The notes beneath the pieces were generated by a model. It was not told the DNA's origin, searched no databases, and saw only the letters and a list, made by a program, of their open reading frames with translations. The position numbers were made by a program, and so were the translations under genes. Shown here piece by piece: positions 1-7,928 of a stretch of 64,000 nucleotides of DNA. Numbering within the stretch: position 1 is the first letter of the stretch; every line of letters starts with the position of its first letter. Source of the stretch: Phycisphaera sp. (GTDB lineage Bacteria; Planctomycetota; Phycisphaerae; Phycisphaerales; Phycisphaeraceae); NCBI GenBank assembly GCA_016125215.1, contig WGMF01000006.1, forward strand, positions 151,622 to 215,621. Reading direction: 5' to 3'.

Positions 1-1
1 C

Positions 2-1666
2 CGCCGGGTCTCCTCTCACGACTTCGGCTTCGACCCGCACAACGTCCCCCCCAACCGCGAAGACCTGACCACCCAATACATCTGCACCATCGACCCGCCC
101 GACGCACGCGACTACGACGACGCCATCAGCATCGAACGCAACGATCAGGGTTTCGAGCTGGGCGTCCACATCGCGGACGTTTCCTTCTTCGTCACGCCCG
201 GTTCGCCACTGGATGTCGAGGCCAAAGAGCGCGGCAACAGTTGTTACCTGCCGCGCAAGGTTATTCCTATGCTGCCCGAGGTGCTCTCCAACGGCGTGTG
301 CTCGCTGCAGGAGGGCGTCAACCGTTACACCAAGTCGTGCTTCATCCGCTACGACCGCGGGGCCAAGGTCCTCGGTGCCCGTTTTGCCAAGACCGTGATC
401 CGCTCCGCCAAACGGCTGACCTACCTCGAAGCGCAGGCGCTGATCGACCGCGACATCCGTGAGGCCCGCAAACACAGCAAGAGCGAATCGAAATACAACG
501 ACACGCTCTTCGAGAAGCTCGCGCTGATGGACGAACTGGCCAAACTCATCCGCACACGCAGGCAAAAACAAGGCATGATCGAGCTGGCGCTGCCGGAGGT
601 GGACCTGGTCTTCGACGACTCTGGCCGTGTGGTCGATGCCCAACCCGAGGACGACGCCTTCACGCACAAGCTCATCGAGATGTTCATGGTCGAGGCCAAC
701 GAGGCCGCGGCCAGGGTGTTCAACAACCTCAACATCCCCATGATCCGACGAACGCACCCCGACCCGCCGTCGCACGACCTGTCCGACCTGCGGCGCTTTG
801 CGCGGGTGGCGGGCTTCAACGTGCCCTCCCACCCCTCACGCCACGAGTTGCAGGCCCTGCTCGAATCGGTGCGCGGCAAGCCGGCTGAATACGCGGTGCA
901 TCTTGCGGTGCTCCAGACCCTGAGCAAGGCCGAGTATTCCCCCGACCTCGTCGGCCACTTCGCACTGGCCAGCGAACACTACACCCACTTCACCAGCCCG
1001 ATCCGCCGATACCCCGACCTGATCGTCCACCGCGGCCTCGACGCCTACATCGAAGCCTCCAAGCAACACGACTCCAAACAGGCCGTCGCCCGTGCAATGG
1101 CCGACGACCCGCGCATCCCCAGCGAAGACGAACTTCATCAACTCGGTTCGCAGTGTTCCTCCACCGAACGCAACGCCGAGGCCGCCGAGCGGAACCTGCG
1201 CTACTACTTCGTCCTCGACCTGTTGAGCAGCAAGCTCGGCGAAGACTTCGACGCCACCGTCACCGGGATCACAGGGTCGGGCATCTTCCTCCAGATCGAC
1301 CGCTTCCTCGTGGACGGCTTCATCCGCATCTCCGAGTTGCCCTCCTCCGAGCGCGACGTGTGGAGGCTCAACCGCACCACCGGCGCCCTCGTCGCTCAGC
1401 GCTCGGGCAAGACCATCTCCATCGGCGACCGCTTCGTCGTCCGCATCGCCAAGGTCCGACCCGAGGGCCGACTGCTCGAACTGGTCATCATCAGCGCTAA
1501 ACGCACCGGCACCCCGCCCCCGGAAGTTCAGAACAAGCCGCGTGAACAACGGGGCGTTAAAAAACCCCACCGCCAACCCAAAGGGGCCGCCAAGGCCCAC
1601 GAGAAAACCAAAAACTTCAAGCAACAAAGCAGCAAACGCAACAAACGGAACAAACGCAAGCGATGA
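2..1666 (+). CDS. rnr: Ribonuclease R (VacB/RNase II family), 5' partial
   Basis: 3'-5' exoribonuclease that degrades structured RNA in the cytoplasm. The frame is open from the first bases of the window, so the N-terminus (cold-shock domains) lies outside. About 554 residues are present. The RNB catalytic centre is seen near residue 32 as DPPDARDYDDA, holding the metal-binding aspartates, followed by GVHIADVSFFV and the GNSCYLPRKVIPMLPE segment typical of the family. A C-terminal S1 RNA-binding domain follows (DFDATVTGITGSGIFLQID). The protein ends in a Lys/Arg/Asn-rich tail, usual for RNase R and absent in RNase II. Its TGA overlaps the ATG of lgt (ATGA), so the two are probably translationally coupled. 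Confidence 0.95.
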   Translation, partial: RRVSSHDFGFDPHNVPPNREDLTTQYICTIDPPDARDYDDAISIERNDQGFELGVHIADVSFFVTPGSPLDVEAKERGNSCYLPRKVIPMLPEVLSNGVCSLQEGVNRYTKSCFIRYDRGAKVLGARFAKTVIRSAKRLTYLEAQALIDRDIREARKHSKSESKYNDTLFEKLALMDELAKLIRTRRQKQGMIELALPEVDLVFDDSGRVVDAQPEDDAFTHKLIEMFMVEANEAAARVFNNLNIPMIRRTHPDPPSHDLSDLRRFARVAGFNVPSHPSRHELQALLESVRGKPAEYAVHLAVLQTLSKAEYSPDLVGHFALASEHYTHFTSPIRRYPDLIVHRGLDAYIEASKQHDSKQAVARAMADDPRIPSEDELHQLGSQCSSTERNAEAAERNLRYYFVLDLLSSKLGEDFDATVTGITGSGIFLQIDRFLVDGFIRISELPSSERDVWRLNRTTGALVAQRSGKTISIGDRFVVRIAKVRPEGRLLELVIISAKRTGTPPPEVQNKPREQRGVKKPHRQPKGAAKAHEKTKNFKQQSSKRNKRNKRKR

Positions 1667-2694
1667 TTGCCACGCTCGCCGTCTACATCCACGACATCGA
1701 CCCCTTCGTCTTCCGCTTCCCGGATGTGGGCTTTCTGCCCGAGGGCATCCGTTGGTACGGGCTGTCCTACCTCGTGGGCTTCATCCTGGCTTACCTGCTC
1801 ATCCGCAGGGTCACACGCGTCGGGCGTTCGTCGCTGGCCCCCGAAAAAGTCGCGGACTTCGTCGTCACCATCGCCATCGGCACCGTCATCGGCGGACGGT
1901 TGGGTTACGTCCTGTTCTACGAGCCGTCGCTGGCTTACACCTGGTTAGACGGACCGCCTTACTGGGGCGTGCTCGCGATCAACCACGGCGGGATGGCCAG
2001 CCACGGCGGGATCATCGGCATGGTCCTGGGCGCCCTCTTCTTCGCAAGGCGCTACAAGCACCCTTGGGGACACCTGCTCGACCTGATCGCCTTTGCCGCC
2101 GGGCCGGGCATCTTCTGCGGCCGCATTGCCAACTTCATCAACGGCGAACTCGTCGGCCGCGCGCTGCCCGCCGGCTCGCGCCCGTGGTGGGGCATCTTCT
2201 ACCCGCAGGAACTCTACGAGTTGCCCGAAAAATCCCAACTCGACATCGTCAGCGCATTGCCCGGTCGGCTCATCAAACCCGTCACCGAGAGCGACGTGCT
2301 GGTCGACACCGTCTACGCGGCTCGGCACCACGACGGCGAGGTGCTCCGCATCCTTGAGCAATACATCCCCGTGCGTTACCCCTCGCAACTCATCGCCGCG
2401 GGCGTCGAGGGGCTGCTCTTGTTCATCGTGCTCGCCTGGCTGTGGCGAAAGCCGCGCAAACCCTTCCTCATCACCGGGGCCGGCGTCATCACCTACGCGA
2501 TCGCCCGCATCAGCGACGAGTTCTTCCGTCGCCCCGATGTCCAGATCGCCAACCAGGAGTTTGCCCACTTCGGCGTCACACGCGGGCAACTGCTCAGCGC
2601 CGTGATGCTCCTCGTCGGCGCCGCCGTGATCCTCTTCGCCCGGCACCGCAAGGCCGACCCCATGGGCGGGTGGCTCAATTCCAACAAAGTGTAA
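1663..2694 (+). CDS. lgt: Prolipoprotein diacylglyceryl transferase
   Basis: Inner-membrane enzyme that transfers diacylglycerol from phosphatidylglycerol to the lipobox cysteine of prolipoproteins, the first step of lipoprotein maturation. Of 343 residues, the N-terminus carries IRWYGLSYLVGF, typical of Lgt. The conserved GGMASHGGIIG loop and the signature GRIANFINGELVGR are both present, and at least six hydrophobic segments are visible. The protein is longer than the usual 260-300 residues because of a hydrophilic insert (about residues 184-235) between the signature and the last helices (SQLIAAGVEGLLLF). The start overlaps the rnr stop by 4 bases. Lipoprotein substrates exist in the window, for example the peroxiredoxin at 23.6 kb. 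Confidence 0.95.
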   Translation: MIATLAVYIHDIDPFVFRFPDVGFLPEGIRWYGLSYLVGFILAYLLIRRVTRVGRSSLAPEKVADFVVTIAIGTVIGGRLGYVLFYEPSLAYTWLDGPPYWGVLAINHGGMASHGGIIGMVLGALFFARRYKHPWGHLLDLIAFAAGPGIFCGRIANFINGELVGRALPAGSRPWWGIFYPQELYELPEKSQLDIVSALPGRLIKPVTESDVLVDTVYAARHHDGEVLRILEQYIPVRYPSQLIAAGVEGLLLFIVLAWLWRKPRKPFLITGAGVITYAIARISDEFFRRPDVQIANQEFAHFGVTRGQLLSAVMLLVGAAVILFARHRKADPMGGWLNSNKV

Positions 2695-2703
2695 GTTTAT
2701 GCC

Positions 2704-2781
2704 GTGTGCCACTGGCGGCTTGCCCGCCAGTGATCCAAACGAACGGCTTTTTCACTGGCGGGCAAGCCGCCAGTGGCACAC
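2704..2781. repeat. Long perfect inverted repeat between convergent genes
   Basis: Two 29-base arms (2704-2732 and 2753-2781) are exact reverse complements separated by 20 bases. Each arm is itself nearly self-complementary (ACTGGCGG...CCGCCAGT), so a cruciform or nested hairpin is possible. It sits between the 3' ends of lgt (+) and the CoA transferase (-). It could act as a bidirectional terminator, but it lacks a clear T tract on either strand. It could also be a REP/MITE-type unit. Confidence 0.7.
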
Positions 2782-2807
2782 CGTGCTTCAATGAACACAT
2801 CAACCCG

Positions 2808-4313
2808 TTACCCCGCGCCAACCTCGACACCCGGCAGCATCGTGCCGTGGTCCATCAGGTTCAGGTGCATCTCGAAGCACTTGCGCAGGTCGTGGGGGAT
2901 GTGTCCCTGCGGGGCGGCGGCGAGATAGTGGTGCAGGTAGTCGCGGTAGGCCGGGTGGGCACAGACATTGATGATGCGTTTGGCGCGTTCGCGCGGACCC
3001 AGGCCGCGCAGGTCCGCAAGACCCTGCTCGGTGACGAAGACCTGCGTAGAGTGTTCGTTGTGATCGACGTGCGAGCACATCGGGACGATGGCCGAGATCT
3101 TGCCGCCCTTGGCGACCGACGGGGCGACGAGGATCGAGAGATAGGCGTTACGGACAAAGTCGCCCGAGCCGCCGACGCCGTTCATCAGTTGCGAGCCGCA
3201 GACGTGCGTCGAGTTGGCACAGCCGAACATGTCGAACTCGAGCACGGTGTTGATGGCGATGACGCCTAGCCTTCGGACGACGCCGGGGTTGTTGGAAAGC
3301 TCCTGCGGGCGCAGGACGATCCTGCGTGAGAAGAGGTCCATGTGTTCGTAGACGCGCTGGAGCTGCTCTTCGCTGAGCGTGAGGCTCGTGGCGCTGGCGC
3401 CGGTGAGCTTGCCGTCGAACATCAGGTCGACCAGCGAATCCTGGAAGACCTCGGAATACATGGTGAAGGGCGGGATGTCGGGGTTGAGGCCCAGGCCGGC
3501 CATGACCGCGTTGGCGATGTTGCCCACGCCCGACTGCAGCGGGAGGAAGGTCGTGGGCAATCGGCCGGCCCTGATCTCGTCAAGCAGGAACTTGACGACG
3601 TGCTGCGCGATGCGGTTGCTCACCTCGTCGGGCGCATCGAAGGCCGAGACGCCGTCGGGCTCGTCGGTCTCGACGATGCCCACGACCCTGGACGGATCGA
3701 CCGAGGCGTAGGGCGTGCCGATCTTGGACAGGGCGTGCTGGATGGCGATCGGGTGTCGGTGCGGGGGCGGGGGGAGGATGAGCACGTCGTGCATCTCGGC
3801 CAGGCGGCGCGAGTGGTGACGGTTGACCTCGATGATGACCTTGTCGGCGTGACGCAACACGCTGGGCGCGATGCCGGAGGAGGTGGAGAGGTAGACGCGG
3901 CCGTCGTCGGTGATGTCGACGGCTTCGATGACCGCGAAGTCGATGTGCCCGAGGAACCCGAACTCGATCATCTGAGGCACGTGCGAGAGGTGCATGTCGA
4001 GGAACTCGGTGTCCTGCGAGTTGATGCGTTTACGCAGGTTTTTCGAGGACTGGTAGGGCGCCCGCCAGGAGACGGCGTTGGCCTCGGCCAGGGCGTCGTC
4101 GATGGCCGAGCCTGTCGAGGCCCCGGTGAGGATGCGGACGCGCATCGGCTCACCCTTTTCGTGCATGGCTTTGGCACGTTTGGCCAAAGCGCGCGGGGTG
4201 GCTTTGGCGGCGCCGGCGGGGGTGAAGGCGGAGAAGCCGATCGTCGCGCCGTCGTGGATCATCGCGGCGGCTTCGTCAGCGGTCAGTCGTGGGTAGCTTT
4301 TTCCCGTGCCCAT
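2808..4313 (-). CDS. Acetyl-CoA hydrolase/transferase family; likely propionyl-CoA:succinate CoA transferase
   Basis: Class I CoA transferase of the acetyl-CoA hydrolase/AarC/ScpC family, 501 residues (family about 500). It carries FTMYSEVFQDSLVDLM, whose glutamate matches the catalytic Glu that forms the glutamyl-CoA thioester. It also has GVGNIANAV and CSHVDHNEHSTQVFVTEQGLADL near the C-terminus. Family members accept acetate, succinate or propionate. The neighbours (methylmalonyl-CoA mutase, epimerase, decarboxylase) suggest it passes CoA from propionyl-CoA to succinate, closing the cycle. The substrate is inferred from context, not from residues. An AAGGA Shine-Dalgarno lies about 9 bases before the ATG. 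It overlaps the upstream biotin ligase gene by 31 bases, as last gene of the operon. Confidence 0.9.
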   Translation of the reverse strand: MGTGKSYPRLTADEAAAMIHDGATIGFSAFTPAGAAKATPRALAKRAKAMHEKGEPMRVRILTGASTGSAIDDALAEANAVSWRAPYQSSKNLRKRINSQDTEFLDMHLSHVPQMIEFGFLGHIDFAVIEAVDITDDGRVYLSTSSGIAPSVLRHADKVIIEVNRHHSRRLAEMHDVLILPPPPHRHPIAIQHALSKIGTPYASVDPSRVVGIVETDEPDGVSAFDAPDEVSNRIAQHVVKFLLDEIRAGRLPTTFLPLQSGVGNIANAVMAGLGLNPDIPPFTMYSEVFQDSLVDLMFDGKLTGASATSLTLSEEQLQRVYEHMDLFSRRIVLRPQELSNNPGVVRRLGVIAINTVLEFDMFGCANSTHVCGSQLMNGVGGSGDFVRNAYLSILVAPSVAKGGKISAIVPMCSHVDHNEHSTQVFVTEQGLADLRGLGPRERAKRIINVCAHPAYRDYLHHYLAAAPQGHIPHDLRKCFEMHLNLMDHGTMLPGVEVGAG

Positions 4314-5062
4314 GTGGGGGATTCCTTTTTGAACTCAAGTGATGATGTAGAACAATTCACAACAACCGGGCGGAGCCTGCGGACCTCTCCGCCCTCGAAT
4401 TTCAAGGCGCCCTGTTTCGTGTCCAGCACAAGTCGGCCCTGTTGATCGATACCGGCCAGCGTGCCCGTGGAGGTGTGCTCGCCCCGTTCGACCGAGACGG
4501 CCTCACCCCGCCAGGCCAGGGCGCGGGCCAGACCCTCACGCATGTCCTCGGTCAGCCCGTGTTGCAAGAACACGGGCAACAGCTTCTCAATACGACCGAC
4601 GCACATCGAAATCACATCGCTGACGGTCGGCGGGTCGGGCAGGTGTTGTGCGAGGCTGGCCCATTGATCCTGCACAGGATTGGTGACGTTGATGCCCACG
4701 CCGATGACCACGGCACGTCCGTTGAGGTTTTCACAGAGGACGCCCGCGAGCTTGTGGTCGCCGACTAACACATCGTTAGGCCACTTGATCGCCGAGGGCA
4801 CGCCCAGCCCTTCGATCACACCCCGCACAGCCAGACCGACGACGAGCGGCAAGGCGGTGGCCTCGACACCGGCCCGGTCAAGCGGGCAGACGATGCTGAA
4901 CCACGCGCCGCCGACCGGGGATTGCCACAACCGTCCGCTGCGTCCCCGGCCGCGCGTCTGCGATGTGGCGGTGACGAGCAGTTCCTGAAAAGGATTTAAT
5001 CGGTGCAGGCGTCCGGCTATATCGCTCGTTGACGTGACGGTTCCATAGTCGAAGCGGATCAT
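4283..5062 (-). CDS. birA: Biotin--[carboxyl carrier protein] ligase
   Basis: Attaches biotin through biotinyl-AMP to the lysine of a biotin carrier protein. The 259 residues contain the TSQTRGRGRSGRLWQSP nucleotide/biotin loop (GRGRxGR), the KWPNDVLVGDHKLAGVL signature, and a C-terminal SH3-like domain (GTLAGIDQQGRLVLDT). There is no N-terminal winged helix, so it is a mono-functional ligase and not a repressor. The ATG at 5062 (MIRFDYG) is preferred over an upstream TTG at 5086. Its position beside the biotin carrier gene and the decarboxylase subunits indicates its main client. It overlaps the following CoA transferase gene by 31 bases. Confidence 0.93.
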   Translation of the reverse strand: MIRFDYGTVTSTSDIAGRLHRLNPFQELLVTATSQTRGRGRSGRLWQSPVGGAWFSIVCPLDRAGVEATALPLVVGLAVRGVIEGLGVPSAIKWPNDVLVGDHKLAGVLCENLNGRAVVIGVGINVTNPVQDQWASLAQHLPDPPTVSDVISMCVGRIEKLLPVFLQHGLTEDMREGLARALAWRGEAVSVERGEHTSTGTLAGIDQQGRLVLDTKQGALKFEGGEVRRLRPVVVNCSTSSLEFKKESPTWAREKATHD

Positions 5063-5093
5063 TGCACACCTGTCAGTCGGCCACAAGGGCCTG

Positions 5094-6752
5094 TCAACTC
5101 ACCAACGCCAGTTTGCTCAGCAGCACGCCCGCGGCGACCGCCGAGCCGATCACACCCGCGACGTTCGGGCCCATCGCCTGTTCGAGCAGGTAATTCTGCG
5201 GGTCTTCCTTGTTGGCGACAACCTGCACGACACGCGCCGCCATCGGCACCGCGCTGACACCCGCCGCGCCGATGAGCGGGTTGATCGGTTCCTCGCTGAC
5301 CCAGTTCATGATCTTGCCAAACAACACGCCCCCCGCCGTCGCCACCGCGAACGCCGTCGCCCCGAGGACGAAGACACCCAGCGTCTGCCACGTGAGGAAG
5401 TTCGAGGCTGTCGTCGTGGCGCCGACGGTCATGCCCAGGAGGATCGTCACGATGTCGATCATCGCGGTGCGTGCGGTTTTGGCCAACCGCTCGGTGACCA
5501 TCGTTTCCTTGAGCAGATTGCCAAAGAAGAGCATGGCCAGGAGTGCGAGTCCACCCGGTGCGATGAATGCGGTGAGCAGGAACCCGACGAGCGGGAACAT
5601 GACCTTGACGTTCTTGGAGACCTTCTTGGGCGGGTTCATGCGGATGAGGCGTTCCTGCTTGGTCGTGAGCAGTTTCATGACCGGCGGCTGGATGATGGGG
5701 ACCAGCGCCATGTAGGAATAGGCAGCCAGCGCGATGGCACCGAGCATGTCGGGCGCAAGCCGCGCGGTGACGAAGATGGCGGTCGGTCCGTCCGCGCCGC
5801 CGATGATCCCGATGCTCGCGGCCTGTTCTGGAGTAAATCCCAGGAGCAAAGCGAGGAAGAGCGCCGCGAAGATGCCGACCTGCGCCGCAGCGCCGAGCAG
5901 GAACAGCTTGGGATTGCCCAACAGACACGAGAAGTCGGTCATCGCGCCGATGCCCAGGAAGATGAGCGCCGGGTAGAAGCCCCATTTCACCCCGCGATAG
6001 AGGAACCAGAAGACACCCGCGTTCCAGGGGTTCATGTCTGCTTTACGGATGATGAGGCTGAAGCTGGGGGAATCCTTTTTCAGGTGTGCGGCGAGCTGCG
6101 CATCATCGGTGACGGCGACCGGGTTGCCGTCATCATCGGTGTAGGAGTAGTTGCGCATGTCCGCGAGGCAGATACGACCCTGCGGCAGGCGGACGACCAC
6201 CACGTCGCCCAGATGCAGCGAGTCGCTGCGCATGTCGACCTTTTCCTCGGGCGTGAAGCGGTAGGCGTAGGGCTTCTGCGCGAAGGTTTTTGTGTCTTTG
6301 GGTTGATAGACCGGAAGCGATCGTTTGGCGTTGCCGGGGAACGCGTGGCCGTGGACGGCGTCGGTGAAGGTATAGGGCGGTGGGAAAGAACCGTCGGGTT
6401 GGATTTCGAGTTTGTCGGACGGGAAAAAATCTTTCGCGGGCAAGCGGACGTAATAAGGCTCTCCACCGTCCATGCGGACGAGGACGGTTTCGGGCAACCA
6501 GACTTTCTGCGTATAAGCCGGGTCGGGCGGCCCGTCGTAGACGCCGATCGACATCTGGCTGGTGAGGTACGGGATGTTGCCGACGATCATGCCAAAGCCG
6601 ATCGGCACGAGGAGCAACGGCTCGAAGCCGCGCCGCACCGCGAGGTAGATGAAGAGCAACCCGATACAGATCATCACGAGGTTGCCCCACTCCCACTGGC
6701 CGAAGCCCGAGGTCTGGTAGTAGGTGACGAGTGTGTTGAGGAGGGATTGCAT
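5094..6752 (-). CDS. mmdB: Na+-translocating decarboxylase beta subunit with large soluble insertion
   Basis: Membrane subunit of the sodium-pumping biotin-dependent decarboxylases (oxaloacetate, methylmalonyl-CoA, glutaconyl-CoA). It decarboxylates carboxybiotin and couples this to Na+ export. The conserved ion-site motif GIIGGADGPTAIF lies at about residues 315-327 (D321), with further helices up to SAVAAGVLLSKLALVS. At 552 residues it is well above the common 370-430. A hydrophilic stretch from about residue 64 to 240 separates the first hydrophobic segments from NAGVFWFLYRGVKWGFYPAL, where the standard fold resumes. The insert is likely an extra extramembrane domain of unknown role. The gene lies between the biotin carrier and birA genes. 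Confidence 0.93.
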   Translation of the reverse strand: MQSLLNTLVTYYQTSGFGQWEWGNLVMICIGLLFIYLAVRRGFEPLLLVPIGFGMIVGNIPYLTSQMSIGVYDGPPDPAYTQKVWLPETVLVRMDGGEPYYVRLPAKDFFPSDKLEIQPDGSFPPPYTFTDAVHGHAFPGNAKRSLPVYQPKDTKTFAQKPYAYRFTPEEKVDMRSDSLHLGDVVVVRLPQGRICLADMRNYSYTDDDGNPVAVTDDAQLAAHLKKDSPSFSLIIRKADMNPWNAGVFWFLYRGVKWGFYPALIFLGIGAMTDFSCLLGNPKLFLLGAAAQVGIFAALFLALLLGFTPEQAASIGIIGGADGPTAIFVTARLAPDMLGAIALAAYSYMALVPIIQPPVMKLLTTKQERLIRMNPPKKVSKNVKVMFPLVGFLLTAFIAPGGLALLAMLFFGNLLKETMVTERLAKTARTAMIDIVTILLGMTVGATTTASNFLTWQTLGVFVLGATAFAVATAGGVLFGKIMNWVSEEPINPLIGAAGVSAVPMAARVVQVVANKEDPQNYLLEQAMGPNVAGVIGSAVAAGVLLSKLALVS

Positions 6753-6814
6753 AGGGATTACTGGCTTAAGCGGTCAACGGGCACAAACGCGCCTTGTGGC
6801 AAACGGGGACACGA

Positions 6815-6909
6815 TACAGGAACCGCAGATTTCACAGATTGCTCAGATGAGAGAGTGTGATTCCTTGGGTTGATTCTGAATCTGCGTCATCTGCGAATCT
6901 GCGGTTTCG
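6815..6909. repeat. Interspersed palindromic repeat, CCGCAGAT family, copy 1
   Basis: Left arm AACCGCAGATTTCACAGATT and right arm AATCTGCGTCATCTGCGAAT followed by CTGCGGTT form an imperfect long hairpin. Related copies are at 21309-21408 and 26557-26657. This one lies inside the operon, between mmdB and the biotin carrier gene, in a 208-base gap that holds nothing else recognisable. Confidence 0.75.
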
Positions 6910-6960
6910 GATCGAACGTTCGGATATCGATGATGGAATTGAACTCCATCACAATCGGAC

Positions 6961-7356
6961 TCACGCGAACTTCACGAGGACCTGGCTGTGCGTGACGGTG
7001 TCGCCGACCTTCACGGGGATTTCTTTGACGACGCCGGCCACGGGCGAGGCGATGTTGGATTCCATCTTCATCGCTTCGAGCACGAGCAGCGTGTCGTTGA
7101 CCTTGACGGTGTCGCCGGGCTTGACACGGATATCAAAGACGGTGCCGGCGATGGGGCTTTTGACTTCCTTGGCACCCCCGGGCGTGGGTGCGGAGGACGG
7201 TGCGGCGGCGGCGGGTCGGGACGGCGGCGCGGCGGGTGAAGGGGTCGAGGGTGCCGCCGACACCGGGGCCGGCGCGGGCGCGGGAGCCCCAGCGTCATCG
7301 AGCACCTGGACATCGACTTCGTACTGCGATCCTTGCACGGTAATGAGCAGTTTCAT
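6961..7356 (-). CDS. mmdC: Biotin carboxyl carrier subunit of methylmalonyl-CoA decarboxylase
   Basis: Carries biotin between the carboxyltransferase (MmdA) and the membrane decarboxylase (MmdB). The 131 residues show a short N-terminal strand region (MKLLITVQGSQYEVDV), a flexible Ala/Pro-rich linker (about residues 24-62), and a biotinyl domain with EAMKMES near residue 94, whose first Lys is the biotinylation site. Architecture and length match MmdC/GcdC-type carriers. It lies between the gamma-type subunit gene and mmdB in the operon. The Shine-Dalgarno is weak. Confidence 0.93.
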   Translation of the reverse strand: MKLLITVQGSQYEVDVQVLDDAGAPAPAPAPVSAAPSTPSPAAPPSRPAAAAPSSAPTPGGAKEVKSPIAGTVFDIRVKPGDTVKVNDTLLVLEAMKMESNIASPVAGVVKEIPVKVGDTVTHSQVLVKFA

Positions 7357-7439
7357 GGGGGTGATCCGATCGTCTATGAGGGGTGGTGGGTCGGGTTAAG
7401 GGTCGGGGAAGAAAGTTTCAGAATTCGGGCTGTTGCGTT

Positions 7440-7841
7440 TCATCGTCCGCGTGGCCGGGGTCGGTGCGATGTCATGATGACGCTGCGTCCCTCTTGTTTC
7501 CAGCTCTCGCCGCGGTCGGAGGGTCCAAGGAAGCGGACCCTGTGGACACGCACGGATTTCTGAAGGACCGTCGAGGCGGCGGCGGCGAGCACGACGATGA
7601 GGTGGTCGTCGATGCGTGGCCCGATCGGGGCGGCCTCGGGCACCGCGGCCTTGTCCTTTGATACGACCGCCTGGGCCGACCGAGCGGACATCCACTCGTC
7701 CAACCGGCGCAGTCCCGCGATGACCAGTGACGTAACGGACAGGGCAAAGAAGACCACGAGCATGCCGACCAGCGCCAACTCGACGCCGTCTTCGATGATG
7801 GCCTGCCAGTTGAGATGGATCATTGCCAGTGTTGGGGTCAT
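7440..7841 (-). CDS. OadG-family small membrane subunit of sodium-pumping decarboxylase
   Basis: Small subunit (gamma of oxaloacetate decarboxylase, delta of methylmalonyl-CoA decarboxylase) that holds the complex together. The 133 residues have one transmembrane helix near residues 20-45 (GVELALVGMLVVFFALSVTS) and the family layout of a short N-terminus, one helix and a basic soluble tail. The tail also contains DDHLIVVLAAAASTVL and ends in RGR. It lies between mmdA and the biotin carrier gene. Sequence conservation in this family is low, so the call rests on topology and position. A second ATG at 7823 is possible. Confidence 0.8.
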   Translation of the reverse strand: MTPTLAMIHLNWQAIIEDGVELALVGMLVVFFALSVTSLVIAGLRRLDEWMSARSAQAVVSKDKAAVPEAAPIGPRIDDHLIVVLAAAASTVLQKSVRVHRVRFLGPSDRGESWKQEGRSVIMTSHRPRPRGR

Positions 7842-7928
7842 ACTCGGTATCTCGATTCGAAGCTCGCGATGTTGATGGATTGAACAGGTTAGCGAAACAC
7901 GGGCCGATCAACCAACCCGCGATTCTTT

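Noticed and set aside
836..1627. Long open frame antisense to rnr
   Set aside because: High GC makes long antisense frames common; the plus-strand RNase R homology is clear.
3342..4445. 367-codon plus-strand frame over the CoA transferase
   Set aside because: Shadow of the conserved minus-strand gene; composition Val/Gly/Asp-rich with no motif.
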